A stretch of DNA of 64,000 bases from contig NZ_JABBPC010000028.1 in assembly GCF_012927485.1 (NCBI RefSeq), forward strand, positions 1-64,000, written 5' to 3'. Source of the stretch: Polaromonas sp. (GTDB lineage: Bacteria > Pseudomonadota > Gammaproteobacteria > Burkholderiales > Burkholderiaceae_C). Under the pieces are notes generated by a model. That model did not search any database, was not told the origin of the DNA, and saw nothing but the letters and a program-made list of their open reading frames with translations. The position numbers and the translations under genes are program-made. Positions 8,438 through 17,120 of the stretch are shown here, piece by piece; the stretch's first letter is position 1, and the number at the start of each line of letters is the position of its first letter.

Positions 8438-8947
8438 TTAGCGCGTGGGCAGGCTCATTACCAACGTACCGTTCCACGCGGCACCCTCCACGCTAGCGGC
8501 GCGCACTAGCCGGGCTTCCGTGGGGACTGCCCGGGCATTCAATCGGGCCTGCACCAGCCATTGCGCCAAGGCGTCGGCAGACGCGCCTTGCAAGGTTACG
8601 GTGGCACGCTCCCCGGCCATGCTCAGCTGGGCGGTGGTGCCGAGCGTCTGTTTCGTGGCGATGGTCAGCGCGCGCATCGCATCGTCGTAGCTGAGCACGG
8701 GCTGCTTTTGCAAGCCTCTAGCCTGCAATTGCAACGTTTGCAGGTGCTGGAACTGCGCGTCGAGCGCTGTTGCCTGCGCATCGGCCGTGCGCAGCGTAGC
8801 CAGTGCCGGCGCCACACCGAGCTGCCACAGGAGGGTAGCCAGCACCAGCGCGGCCGCCAGTCCAAGCAGATTTCTTTCGCGGACCGCGAGCTGAGACCAG
8901 CGCGCCTGCAACGGCTGCAACGACTGAAATGCGTTGGTCAGACTCAT
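8438..8947 (-). CDS. gspM: Type II secretion protein GspM
   Basis: 169 residues with a short cytoplasmic N-terminus, one transmembrane helix (about 28-48) and a periplasmic ferredoxin-like domain. The pattern WSQLAVRERNLLGLAAALVL is typical of GspM. GspM pairs with GspL in the inner-membrane platform and helps recruit the pseudopilus and GspE. The first codons overlap the end of gspL by 4 bases, giving translational coupling between two partners of the same complex. Confidence 0.9.
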   Translation of the reverse strand: MSLTNAFQSLQPLQARWSQLAVRERNLLGLAAALVLATLLWQLGVAPALATLRTADAQATALDAQFQHLQTLQLQARGLQKQPVLSYDDAMRALTIATKQTLGTTAQLSMAGERATVTLQGASADALAQWLVQARLNARAVPTEARLVRAASVEGAAWNGTLVMSLPTR

Positions 8948-10191
8948 GGGTGGATCTCCTGTTTCAAGAGAAGGCTGTCGCCCTCAAAACGGGCGCTATA
9001 CCCTTCGGTCCGCAGTTTGGCAGAAACATTGGCCATCCCAACCGTCGTCGGATTTAGTCCTTTGAGGCGAAGTTCTCCGGCTACGAAGTCAATCGCCGAC
9101 GGGGTTTTCCCCGTGGGCGCTGCCGCTTGAAATCTTACCAACATGGTTTCCATGTCGGAAGACGATGCAGTGCCACTGAGTCGTTGCAAGTCGGCCAGCG
9201 AACGGGCCATTTGCAACGGGGCGTCCACGACTACGCGCACCTCGGGGAAGGTTTCCGTAAGGATGTCTCGAATGGCTGCGCGTTTGCCCGCCAGCGCGGA
9301 TTGTTCTTTCCAGGCCCAGGCTTGCAGGCCTACCAGATTGACAACTACCAACCCCAGGGCGGCCCAGCGCGCCGCGCGCCAACGCGGCGCTCGCAGAAGG
9401 GTAGCAGTGAGCGCGGACAGCCGTTTGCGGGTGCGCGCACGACGGGTGTAAAGCAGATCGAACTGGGCCAGGTCCCAAGCCGACTGTGCCGACTCCACCG
9501 CGCGCTGCGGGCGCGTCCGTAAAGTGATGGACCGTGCGAAATATTGTTCGGCCAGGTCGGCTACGCCTGGTTCGGCTACTAGCTCAACCAGAGACTCTTC
9601 ACTGTCTGGCCAGGCGACGAGTGCCGCGGTGGCAGCCGACAGGGGCAGTAACGTGACGCCGTCCAGCCCCGCCATGACCAGTTGGGCGTTTTCAGGGGTA
9701 CCCGTTATGTGCAGCGAAGCGGCGCCCAGGGAGGCTTCAGCCAGTGGGGCTATCTCAGGCACGATGCGTGCGACCGGCCGCCCCGCCTGTTCCAGCGCAG
9801 CGAGCCAGGCGTGCAACCAAGCCCGGTCACACGCGGCCACCCATACCGGGCCACCTGCCTTGGCTTGCGGCTCGATCGCGAAATGCAGGTGCGAGGGTTC
9901 GTCCAGCAGGCGGTCTTCCAGCAAGCCGTCGAGCACAGCCCGCAACCGTGGCGCGTTGCCTTCTTGGAAGAAACCTCTGTCGAGCGTGCCACGAGGCAAT
10001 TCCAACCGGTGCCAGGATAGCCGGCGAGCTGGCACCACGGCCACGATTTCCACGCCGGAAGGGACGGGCAATAAAGCCAGCGGCGCCTCAACGTGGCGCA
10101 GAACAGTACGCCCGTCCTCGGTCAGTACCCCTTCGCAGGGCGTGGCTGCTGTGGGAAGCGCCAGGGGAAGGGTGACGATTAGAGTGGCCAT
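8944..10191 (-). CDS. gspL: Type II secretion protein GspL
   Basis: Start set at ATG 10191, giving MATLIVTLPLALPT; a longer frame to 10245 would run back into gspK and adds an unlikely Arg-rich leader. The 415 residues comprise a cytoplasmic actin-like fold (about 1-265), a transmembrane helix around 290-310 (ALGLVVVNLVGLQAWAW) and a periplasmic ferredoxin-like domain. GspL binds the N-terminal domain of GspE and transmits its ATPase cycle to the membrane platform. It lies between gspK and gspM. Sequence conservation is low, as usual for GspL, so gene order supports the call. Confidence 0.9.
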   Translation of the reverse strand: MATLIVTLPLALPTAATPCEGVLTEDGRTVLRHVEAPLALLPVPSGVEIVAVVPARRLSWHRLELPRGTLDRGFFQEGNAPRLRAVLDGLLEDRLLDEPSHLHFAIEPQAKAGGPVWVAACDRAWLHAWLAALEQAGRPVARIVPEIAPLAEASLGAASLHITGTPENAQLVMAGLDGVTLLPLSAATAALVAWPDSEESLVELVAEPGVADLAEQYFARSITLRTRPQRAVESAQSAWDLAQFDLLYTRRARTRKRLSALTATLLRAPRWRAARWAALGLVVVNLVGLQAWAWKEQSALAGKRAAIRDILTETFPEVRVVVDAPLQMARSLADLQRLSGTASSSDMETMLVRFQAAAPTGKTPSAIDFVAGELRLKGLNPTTVGMANVSAKLRTEGYSARFEGDSLLLKQEIHP

Positions 10192-10207
10192 GGGTGGATT
10201 TTGGTCG

Positions 10208-11170
10208 TCATTGTAGAGGGCTGTCCTGGGGCGCCGGGCTACCATGATCGCGCCACAGGGTTTTCACATCCAGCCCGTCACGCTGTAGCACCGAGTGCTC
10301 CTCTACCACGCCCTGGTCCTGCCTAAGCCGCCCGCGCACTTCAAAAAAATGCGAGTTCACGCTGTGCTGTGTTTCATTCAGTCGATCTGCGGCACCGCCC
10401 ACCACTTTGGCTGCATCCGCCAAGGTGCGAAAGTGATTGGCCTGGCGGGTGCTCACCAATCGCTGGGCCTGCGCCATGTCCAGCAGGGGAATGCTGGCAG
10501 AAAGGACTGTGGCGCTGGCAGTATTGAGGTTCACCGGGGTGCGTACGGGTAGTAGCGTGATATGGGGGCGGAGCAGCTCCAGGCTGCGTTGCGACAGACC
10601 GAGCCAAACCAGTTGGTCCACCCGCTGCGGTAAGAGAGGTGCCAGTGGGACGGAGCCCTTGTCAACGCTGGTGTCCAGCGCAAGACGCAAATTCTCAGCC
10701 ATCGCGGTGAGTTCGCCGGGTGGCAGGCCCAGTAGCTCAAACAGCCTGCCAAAAGCGCGCAGGGCGGGTTCGGATACCTTGCCACTGTCGACCAGGTTAA
10801 ACACGTTCAGCCGCGCCTGCAAATCGCTGATCTGACCCGATAAAAAAGCCTGTGGCATGGCGTCTGCGTTGTCCGAAGTGCTGCTTTTGTCCGCGGCAAG
10901 AAAGGTGGACAGCCTAGCTTCCGCGAGTGGTATGGCCCAAGGTTCGCCCAAATAATTGGCCCCGCCCGAGCGACCCCCCTCGCGCAGAATCAGGCGCGCC
11001 CAATCCAGTGCCCCGGTGAGCACCCAGAGCGCCTGCACGCGCGACCGTTCGGCCGCTTCCACTTCCAGGCTTCGCCACTGTTGCCAAAGCGCCGCCGACG
11101 CCAGACTGGCTACCAGCGCCACGGTCAGCATCGCGGTTAAAAGCGCCGCGCCAGCCTGCTTGATTTTCAA
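10208..11170 (-). CDS. gspK: Type II secretion minor pseudopilin GspK
   Basis: 320 residues, longer than the other pseudopilins as expected for GspK. A short basic leader precedes GAALLTAMLTVALVASLASA, the prepilin-type cleavage site and hydrophobic helix, then a large periplasmic domain with helix-hairpin-helix-like repeats (LNLNTAS-type motif near 215-225). GspK caps the pseudopilus tip with GspI and GspJ. The start overlaps the end of gspJ by 4 bases. It is probably processed by PilD (17117), the only prepilin peptidase seen here. Confidence 0.92.
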   Translation of the reverse strand: MKIKQAGAALLTAMLTVALVASLASAALWQQWRSLEVEAAERSRVQALWVLTGALDWARLILREGGRSGGANYLGEPWAIPLAEARLSTFLAADKSSTSDNADAMPQAFLSGQISDLQARLNVFNLVDSGKVSEPALRAFGRLFELLGLPPGELTAMAENLRLALDTSVDKGSVPLAPLLPQRVDQLVWLGLSQRSLELLRPHITLLPVRTPVNLNTASATVLSASIPLLDMAQAQRLVSTRQANHFRTLADAAKVVGGAADRLNETQHSVNSHFFEVRGRLRQDQGVVEEHSVLQRDGLDVKTLWRDHGSPAPQDSPLQ

Positions 11171-11841
11171 GATTTTGCCACCCCGAAAGCAGGCCGCGCC
11201 CAGTCGCGCGTGAGGGTGCCGCTGATGGCCTCGCCGGGCGGCAGTGTCAGCACCAGTCGCACTCCATCGGGCAGCATCAGATCCGCTGCAGCGGGTTTGC
11301 TTCCGTTCGGTGAAGGTGCGCCATCACTGGACAGCGGGTTGGTCCACGCGTCGCGGCGAAAATAGAAAATTTGCCACTGTTCGAGCGCCGTGATTCGAAC
11401 TTCGTATTTTTTGTCATCCTCGCCCGGGTTTTGTGCCCATTGGGCGGCCTTGGCCCAAGCCGCCTGCAGGTCACCACGGGTTTGCACCGGCAATGACTGC
11501 CAGCGCAGCCATTGGCCAGTGCCGTCTACGTTGCGACGTGCCCACGCCACTACCAGGAGTCCGCTGTCTGGGGCTGTGGTGCTGCGGCGGGTGATGCGCA
11601 AACCCCGTCCGTCCCAGTCCAGCGCGGGTGTTTGAGGTAACTGCACCAATGCGTCCAGGTCTGCGGCCCATTGCGCCAGCCCGGCCTGGAGCGTCAGTAC
11701 TCCGTCGGCGCGTTGCTGCAATTGCGCCTGGGCTCGCGTCATGCCATCCAGGCCGCGCCAGCTTAAAACCGCCATCAGCGCCATCACGCCGATAGCCACA
11801 AGCAGCTCAATCAGTGTGAAACCGCGGGCGCGAGCCTTCAT
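11167..11841 (-). CDS. gspJ: Type II secretion minor pseudopilin GspJ
   Basis: 224 residues beginning MKARARGFTLIELLVAIGVM, a textbook type IV prepilin leader: basic residues, cleavage between G and F, and Glu at +5. The periplasmic domain has the length and Trp-rich pattern of GspJ (DAWTNPLSSD, LPDGVRLVL). GspJ joins GspI and GspK in the tip complex that starts pseudopilus assembly. Its first base is shared with the last base of gspI and its end overlaps gspK by 4. Confidence 0.92.
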   Translation of the reverse strand: MKARARGFTLIELLVAIGVMALMAVLSWRGLDGMTRAQAQLQQRADGVLTLQAGLAQWAADLDALVQLPQTPALDWDGRGLRITRRSTTAPDSGLLVVAWARRNVDGTGQWLRWQSLPVQTRGDLQAAWAKAAQWAQNPGEDDKKYEVRITALEQWQIFYFRRDAWTNPLSSDGAPSPNGSKPAAADLMLPDGVRLVLTLPPGEAISGTLTRDWARPAFGVAKS

Positions 11842-12359
11842 CAGAATCTCCCGACTATCGTGGACAGCCCAAGAATCCGCACATTGTTATCCAGTACCAG
11901 GGCTTCAACGCGCAAAAAATTAGGGTTGGGCGTCGGCTGCACCGACAGGCTCACGCCAAAGCTGCGGCCTGCTTGCTCGCAGGACGTGGTGTTGTCCCCG
12001 ACTGCAGGCATCTGCCGCGACAAGCGGATATTGATCAGCGCGTTTTCTGCGCACATCTGCGCTAAGAGAAGGTCAGATTGACGCTCGGCATTGCGGGTCA
12101 GCGCGGCCGTTGCCCGCACTCCTGCGGCAAGCGCCACCGCGACGATCCCCAGTGCCACCAGCACTTCTACCAAGGTGAAGCCCCGCGTCCGTAAGGACCG
12201 CAAGCGGGTCGCCTTGTAAAGTGATCGAGGCTTTGAAGGCCTCAGCGCGCGTAGCGCTTCGCTTGCGTCGGCAGTCGAATTTTGCTGAAGCGGGTCAGCA
12301 AGTCCAGACGCCATACCCTGGCTTATTGATATTTTTTGGGCCGGTCGGGCGGTGCTCAT
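11841..12359 (-). CDS. gspI: Type II secretion minor pseudopilin GspI
   Basis: 172 residues with RGFTLVEVLVALGIVAVAL giving the prepilin cleavage site and helix, preceded by an unusually long leader of about 59 residues when the ATG at 12359 is used. That ATG overlaps the gspH stop (ATGA), the normal coupling seen across this operon, which favours it. A TTG about six codons before the cleavage site would give a standard short leader and cannot be excluded. GspI nucleates the pseudopilus tip with GspJ and GspK. The leader length is the one unusual point. Confidence 0.85.
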   Translation of the reverse strand: MSTARPAQKISISQGMASGLADPLQQNSTADASEALRALRPSKPRSLYKATRLRSLRTRGFTLVEVLVALGIVAVALAAGVRATAALTRNAERQSDLLLAQMCAENALINIRLSRQMPAVGDNTTSCEQAGRSFGVSLSVQPTPNPNFLRVEALVLDNNVRILGLSTIVGRF

Positions 12360-12841
12360 GGCGCCTCAATCGTGGTTGGGTTGACTAGCACGGAGAAGGG
12401 CCTGACACCGTCGGTGGCCACGGTCAGACTGTGCCCGGGTTCAGCGGTTGACACAAGCCGGATTTGCTGCGGCGCGATGATGGGCTCCGGGCCCAGTAAC
12501 ACGGGCGTGGGGCTGGTTACCTGCACGTCGTTGCCCAGCCAGTTCGACGGCAGCGTGACATTTACCAGCCCATCAAATGAAAACCCCGTTGCCGTGACCC
12601 GCCAGCGCACCGGGTTTGCGCTCATTCGCGATTGCGCGCGTCCTGACTCCAGCAATGCCGCCAGCCGCTGTGCTTCGCGCTCCAGTTGAGTGGACGATGA
12701 GTCGCGCATCGCGAGCCCGACACCGGCTGTTGCCAACGCCATGATGGCCACGACAATCAGTAGCTCCAGCAACGTAAAGCCACCCGCGCGCAGCGGCTTG
12801 GGCAGCACCGACCCGCCGACCCAGCGAAAAACCGGCTTCAT
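12356..12841 (-). CDS. gspH: Type II secretion minor pseudopilin GspH
   Basis: 161 residues; the leader MKPVFRWVGGSVLPKPLRAG is followed by the GFTLLELLIVVAIMALATAG helix with Glu +5, then a GspH/FimT-type beta domain. GspH links the tip complex to the GspG shaft. It follows gspG after 60 bases and overlaps gspI by 4. The GspH versus FimT choice rests on operon position. Confidence 0.9.
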   Translation of the reverse strand: MKPVFRWVGGSVLPKPLRAGGFTLLELLIVVAIMALATAGVGLAMRDSSSTQLEREAQRLAALLESGRAQSRMSANPVRWRVTATGFSFDGLVNVTLPSNWLGNDVQVTSPTPVLLGPEPIIAPQQIRLVSTAEPGHSLTVATDGVRPFSVLVNPTTIEAP

Positions 12842-12901
12842 AGGTGCGGTCCATCAGGAAGAAGCACAGCCCACGCAGTGGCAAGCATGGAGACTATTCC
12901 A

Positions 12902-13363
12902 TCAGTCCCAACTGCCGATATCCGCATTTTTCCCCTCACCACCCGGCAGCCCGTCCGCACCGAACGACAGGACATCGATTTCGCCCTTGACGCCTGGGTT
13001 CAGGTATTGATAGGGACGGCCCCAGGGATCATTGGGCAGTTTGTCCAGATAGGGTTTCCAGTTGGAGGGAATCGGACCGCTGGTTGGTTTGGCAATCAGG
13101 GATTGCAAACCCTGCCCAGCCGTGGGATAGCGCTGGTTGTCGAGCTTGTAAAGCTTCAGCGCCTGCATCAGGTTGTTCACGTCGGTTTTGGCTGCGGTGA
13201 CGCGCGCATCGTCGGCACGCTCCAAAACGTTTGGCACGATCAACGCAGCCAGCACGCCAATGATTACGAGCACCACCATCAGCTCGATCAGGGTGAAACC
13301 GGCTGCTAGGCGGCGCCGGAGTGGGCGCAGGTCGGGCATGGGGAAAGAAGGTCGTATATTCAT
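12902..13363 (-). CDS. gspG: Type II secretion major pseudopilin GspG
   Basis: 153 residues. The GFTLIELMVVLVIIGVLAAL helix follows a 21-residue leader. The shorter start at 13339 (MPDLRPLRRR) gives a 13-residue leader that fits the family better. The C-terminus carries the GspG calcium-loop motif FGADGLPGGEGKNADIGSWD. GspG is the major subunit of the pseudopilus piston. It is the first gene of the gspG-to-gspF operon and is transcribed away from gspC across only 24 bases, so its promoter must lie within or beyond gspC. Confidence 0.95.
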   Translation of the reverse strand: MNIRPSFPMPDLRPLRRRLAAGFTLIELMVVLVIIGVLAALIVPNVLERADDARVTAAKTDVNNLMQALKLYKLDNQRYPTAGQGLQSLIAKPTSGPIPSNWKPYLDKLPNDPWGRPYQYLNPGVKGEIDVLSFGADGLPGGEGKNADIGSWD

Positions 13364-13387
13364 GGTCGCATCAATGATAATCCAGCC

Positions 13388-13843
13388 ATGCAGACAAACG
13401 CCTACAGCCTATGGTCGATTAGGGTCGTGACATTTTTCATGTCCGCACTCATGGCCGTCAGCGTCGTGTACTGGGGATTGAAAGGGGGGGGCGCCACGAC
13501 ACATCCCGCTGCCCTGCCAGTGGCTTTGGTTGGCGCGCCGCCAGTCGACCCTCAAGCGGTGGCCCGTGCTTTGGGGGGCGGCTTGGCATCGGCGACTTTG
13601 GCGCGAGGCGATGCACCGGCTGCTGCAAGCCGCTACGTATTGGCCGGGGTAGTGGCAGATCGCTCCCGCGGCGGCGCCGCCCTGATTTCTGTAGATGGCA
13701 AAGCGGCCAAGCCGGTTCGCGTCGGAACCCGTGTGGACGGAGGGCTGTTTCTGCAGTCGGTGGCAGGTCGCCGCGCGGTGCTGGCGGTCAGCTTGGACGC
13801 ACCCGCGGAGGTCACCCTGGATTTGCCGCCGCCCACCAAGTAA
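13388..13843 (+). CDS. gspC: Type II secretion protein GspC (short form without PDZ domain)
   Basis: 151 residues: short cytoplasmic tail, transmembrane helix (about 12-32), Gly/Ala/Pro linker and a homology-region domain (about 78-140; YVLAGVVADRSRGGAALISV), which contacts the N0 domain of GspD. The protein stops after LDLPPPTK, so the C-terminal PDZ or coiled-coil module of longer GspC proteins is absent, as in Xps-type systems. A run of eight G (13484-13491) sits after the membrane helix. It is divergent from gspG, an arrangement known from Burkholderiales. GspC links the inner-membrane platform to the secretin. Confidence 0.85.
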   Translation: MQTNAYSLWSIRVVTFFMSALMAVSVVYWGLKGGGATTHPAALPVALVGAPPVDPQAVARALGGGLASATLARGDAPAAASRYVLAGVVADRSRGGAALISVDGKAAKPVRVGTRVDGGLFLQSVAGRRAVLAVSLDAPAEVTLDLPPPTK

Positions 13844-13853
13844 TTTGCGTACA

Positions 13854-13876
13854 CAAGCTAATGGACAGATAGCTTG
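13854..13876. other. 7-base inverted repeat after gspC
   Basis: CAAGCTA and TAGCTTG separated by 9 bases, starting 11 bases after the gspC stop. There is no T-run on either side, so it is a weak terminator candidate at best. It could also be a degenerate relative of the AATAGC element or an operator. Confidence 0.35.
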
Positions 13877-14008
13877 GGAGATCATCCGCTTAGGAACTAG
13901 CGCCCTGAAATATCGGACAGGTTGAGTAGTGTGCCACCCCAATTTTTCCATATTGCGATAATTTTTGTTTTAATGTGGAATTTTTCGCGCCACTCCAAAG
14001 CTGGGCGC

Positions 14009-14038
14009 CAAGGTGTAAGCATTTTGATTTACACCTTG
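14009..14038. promoter_or_regulatory. Perfect 10-base dyad upstream of pilB
   Basis: CAAGGTGTAA (14009-14018) and TTACACCTTG (14029-14038) are exact inverted copies 10 bases apart, so the arm centres lie 20 bases (two helical turns) apart. The dyad ends 45 bases before the pilB ATG. The geometry suits a dimeric regulator; a transcript hairpin is the alternative. No clear sigma-70 -35/-10 pair was found beside it. The regulator is unknown. Confidence 0.45.
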
Positions 14039-14083
14039 TAATCTATAAGCGATGATGCTTGTCTGATTAAAACCTAGGGAACC

Positions 14084-15817
14084 ATGGCTGCTACCTACAC
14101 TGCTATCAATCAACCGCCTTCCATGGCTCTGCCCGGCTTGGGCCGCGCATTGGTAGTCGCCGGTAAGTTGGGCCAACAGGCTGCTGAGGACATTTTTCGG
14201 AAAGCGCAAATCGGGCGGACCAGTTTTATCGCTGAGCTGACCGGCTCCGGTGCCGTGTCCGCGTTTGATCTGGCGCACACCATGTCCACCGCCTTTGCCG
14301 CGCCGCTGCTGGACCTGGATGCTATCGACGCTCAACGTCTGCCAAAAGGTCTGCTGGACAACAAAATTTGCCTAACTTATCGTATTGTTGTCCTCAGCAA
14401 GCGTGGCAACCGCTTGATTGTCGCGACGGCAGATCCGTCAGATCAGGAAGCGGCGGAAAAAATCAAGTTTTATACCCAGATGGGCGTGGACTGGGTGATT
14501 GCCGAATACGACAAGTTGTCCAAATTGGTGGAAGTGACCACCGCCACGGCCGCCGAGGCCATGGAAAGTATTATTGGCGACGACTTCGAATTCGATGAGG
14601 CGGTAGATACGGCGGCAGCGGAAGACAGCAATGCCGGTGTTTCGGAAGTAGAAGACGCACCGGTCGTCAAATTTCTGCAAAAAATGTTGATTGACGCCTT
14701 CAACATGCGGGCATCAGATCTGCACTTTGAGCCGTTCGAGCATAGCTACCGTGTTCGTTTTCGTATTGATGGCGAATTGCGGGAAATCGCATCGCCGCCG
14801 GTGGCCATCAAGGAAAAGCTGGCAGCTCGCATCAAAGTGATCTCCAAGTTGGACATCTCTGAAAAACGGGTGCCGCAAGACGGTAAGATGAAACTCAAGA
14901 TCGGTCCTGATCGCGTGATTGATTTTCGCGTCAGCACCTTGCCTACGATGTTTGGCGAAAAAATTGTCATTCGTATTCTGGATCCGAGCAGTGCCAAATT
15001 GGGCATTGAGGCATTGGGTTACGAGGCAGTTGAAAAAGAACGTTTGCTGGCGGCTATTCAGCGGCCTTATGGAATGGTGTTGGTGACCGGACCCACGGGC
15101 TCGGGAAAAACGGTATCGCTGTATACCTGCCTGAATATCTTGAATAAGCCGGGCGTTAATATCGCCACCGCAGAAGACCCCGCGGAAATTACTTTGCCGG
15201 GCGTCAATCAGGTCAGCATGAATGAGAAGGCGGGAATGACTTTTTCCGTCGCACTCAGGGCGTTTCTGCGTCAGGATCCGGACATCATCATGGTCGGCGA
15301 GATTCGCGACATTGAAACGGCAGACATTGCAATCAAGGCCGCACAAACGGGCCACTTGGTGTTGTCCACGCTGCACACCAACGATGCGCCGTCGACGCTG
15401 ACCCGCATGCGGAATATGGGTATCGCGCCTTTCAATATCGCGTCCAGCGTGATTTTGATTACCGCCCAGCGACTGGCTCGGCGGCTCTGCCCCGTGTGCA
15501 AAACGCCTGCCGATATTCCGCGCGAGACGCTGCTGGAAGCAGGGTTCAAAGAAGAAGACGTGGACGGATCCTGGACACCTTACCGTCCGGTGGGTTGCTC
15601 CATGTGTACCAATGGCTATAAAGGCCGCGTCGGCATTTACCAGGTAATGCCGATTTCCGAAGAGATTCAAAGAATTGTTCTTCGCGACGGCAGTGCCTTG
15701 GAGATCGCCGCACAAGCAGAATCCGAAGGCGTTAGAAACTTGCGTCAATCCGGTTTGTATAAAGTTAAACTCGGAATGACCTCGCTGGAAGAGGTTTTGG
15801 GCTGCACCAATGTTTAA
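14084..15817 (+). CDS. pilB: Type IV pilus assembly ATPase PilB
   Basis: 577 residues: N-terminal MshEN/GspE-N domain (about 15-160), then the AAA-type motor with Walker A GPTGSGKT at 336-343, Asp box, Walker B (DPDIIMVGEIRD), His box (GHLVLSTLHTND) and a zinc tetracysteine (CPVCK...CSMCTNGYKGRVGIY). PilB drives pilus extension in the cytoplasm. It is followed by pilC and pilD, the classical order. Length and PilC partner separate it from GspE of the neighbouring type II locus. A 10-base dyad lies just upstream. Confidence 0.95.
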   Translation: MAATYTAINQPPSMALPGLGRALVVAGKLGQQAAEDIFRKAQIGRTSFIAELTGSGAVSAFDLAHTMSTAFAAPLLDLDAIDAQRLPKGLLDNKICLTYRIVVLSKRGNRLIVATADPSDQEAAEKIKFYTQMGVDWVIAEYDKLSKLVEVTTATAAEAMESIIGDDFEFDEAVDTAAAEDSNAGVSEVEDAPVVKFLQKMLIDAFNMRASDLHFEPFEHSYRVRFRIDGELREIASPPVAIKEKLAARIKVISKLDISEKRVPQDGKMKLKIGPDRVIDFRVSTLPTMFGEKIVIRILDPSSAKLGIEALGYEAVEKERLLAAIQRPYGMVLVTGPTGSGKTVSLYTCLNILNKPGVNIATAEDPAEITLPGVNQVSMNEKAGMTFSVALRAFLRQDPDIIMVGEIRDIETADIAIKAAQTGHLVLSTLHTNDAPSTLTRMRNMGIAPFNIASSVILITAQRLARRLCPVCKTPADIPRETLLEAGFKEEDVDGSWTPYRPVGCSMCTNGYKGRVGIYQVMPISEEIQRIVLRDGSALEIAAQAESEGVRNLRQSGLYKVKLGMTSLEEVLGCTNV

Positions 15818-15902
15818 CTCGACAGGTTTGGAAGTTGGGACTTTGAAGTGTGACCTTAGCGCTGAGCTGATCTGAAGACGATCCATATAACGAGAAGGCA
15901 TC

Positions 15903-17120
15903 ATGGCAATTGCAGCATCCAAAGGCGTCAAGGAATTTGTTTTCGAGTGGGAAGGTAAAGACAGAGGAGGCAAACAGGTTCGCGGCGAGATTCGAGCCGC
16001 GGGCGAGAATCAGGTCAAGGCTTCCTTGCGTCGACAGGGGGTGTCGTCCACCAAGATAAAAAAGCGCCGCATGCGCTCTGGCAGGTCGATCAAACCAAGA
16101 GACATCGCCATCTTTACCCGACAGTTGGCCACCATGATGAAGGCTGGCGTGCCGCTACTGCAATCATTTGACATCGTGGGTCGCGGCAATCCCAATGCCA
16201 GTGTGACCAAACTGCTCAATGACGTGCGGACCGACGTCGAAACGGGGACGTCGTTGAGTGCCGCATTTCGAAAATATCCGCTGTATTTCAATGCCTTGTA
16301 CTGTAATCTGGTAGAGGCTGGCGAGGCTGCCGGTATTTTGGAATCCCTGCTGGATCGCCTCGCGGTTTACATGGAAAAGACCGAAGCGATCAAATCAAAA
16401 ATCAAGTCGGCCCTGATGTACCCCATTTCGGTGGTGGTAGTGGCCTTTGTGGTGGTCGCAGTAATCATGATTTTTGTGATACCTGCATTTAAAGAAGTGT
16501 TCTCTTCTTTTGGGGCAGATTTGCCGGCGCCGACTCTGGTCGTAATTGCGATCAGCGAGTTTTTTGTGGCTTATTGGTGGTTGATTTTTGGGGGTATTGG
16601 CGGTGGTTTCTATTTTTTCATGCAGGCGTGGCGACGCAGTGAAAAAATGCAAAAGGTGATGGACCGGCTTTTGCTCAAGATGCCTGTCTTTGGTGCATTG
16701 ATTGAAAAGTCAGTGATTGCGCGCTGGACGCGTACCCTGTCCACCATGTTCGCCGCGGGCGTGCCGCTGGTTGAAGCCTTGGACTCTGTGGGCGGCGCAT
16801 CTGGCAACTCACTGTACGCCGACGCTACGGTCAAAATCCAGCAGGAGGTGTCGACAGGTACCAGCCTGACCGCTGCAATGAGCAATGCCAATTTATTTCC
16901 CTCCATGGTGCTGCAGATGTGCGCTATTGGTGAGGAGTCCGGTTCGGTGGACCACATGCTGGGCAAGGCCGCGGATTTTTATGAAGCGGAAGTCGATGAA
17001 ATGGTTGCAGGTCTGTCCAGTTTGATGGAGCCCATCATCATTGTGTTTCTGGGCACGATTATTGGCGGTATCGTGGTTTCCATGTACCTACCCATCTTCA
17101 AGTTGGGGCAAGTCGTTTGA
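15903..17120 (+). CDS. pilC: Type IV pilus inner-membrane platform protein PilC
   Basis: 405 residues with two T2SSF domains (about 70-195 and 275-400), each with the conserved IAIFTRQLATMMKAGVPLL / IARWTRTLSTMFAAGVPLV pattern, and membrane helices near 170-195, 215-240 and 375-400. PilC anchors PilB and passes its motion to the pilus base. It lies 85 bases after pilB, and its stop overlaps the pilD TTG start, so pilC-pilD are cotranslated. Confidence 0.95.
   Translation: MAIAASKGVKEFVFEWEGKDRGGKQVRGEIRAAGENQVKASLRRQGVSSTKIKKRRMRSGRSIKPRDIAIFTRQLATMMKAGVPLLQSFDIVGRGNPNASVTKLLNDVRTDVETGTSLSAAFRKYPLYFNALYCNLVEAGEAAGILESLLDRLAVYMEKTEAIKSKIKSALMYPISVVVVAFVVVAVIMIFVIPAFKEVFSSFGADLPAPTLVVIAISEFFVAYWWLIFGGIGGGFYFFMQAWRRSEKMQKVMDRLLLKMPVFGALIEKSVIARWTRTLSTMFAAGVPLVEALDSVGGASGNSLYADATVKIQQEVSTGTSLTAAMSNANLFPSMVLQMCAIGEESGSVDHMLGKAADFYEAEVDEMVAGLSSLMEPIIIVFLGTIIGGIVVSMYLPIFKLGQVV

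Noticed and set aside
14714-15973. 419-codon open frame opposite pilB
   Set aside because: Same reason: pilB shows all its motifs on the plus strand, and the reverse product has no recognisable fold or start signal.
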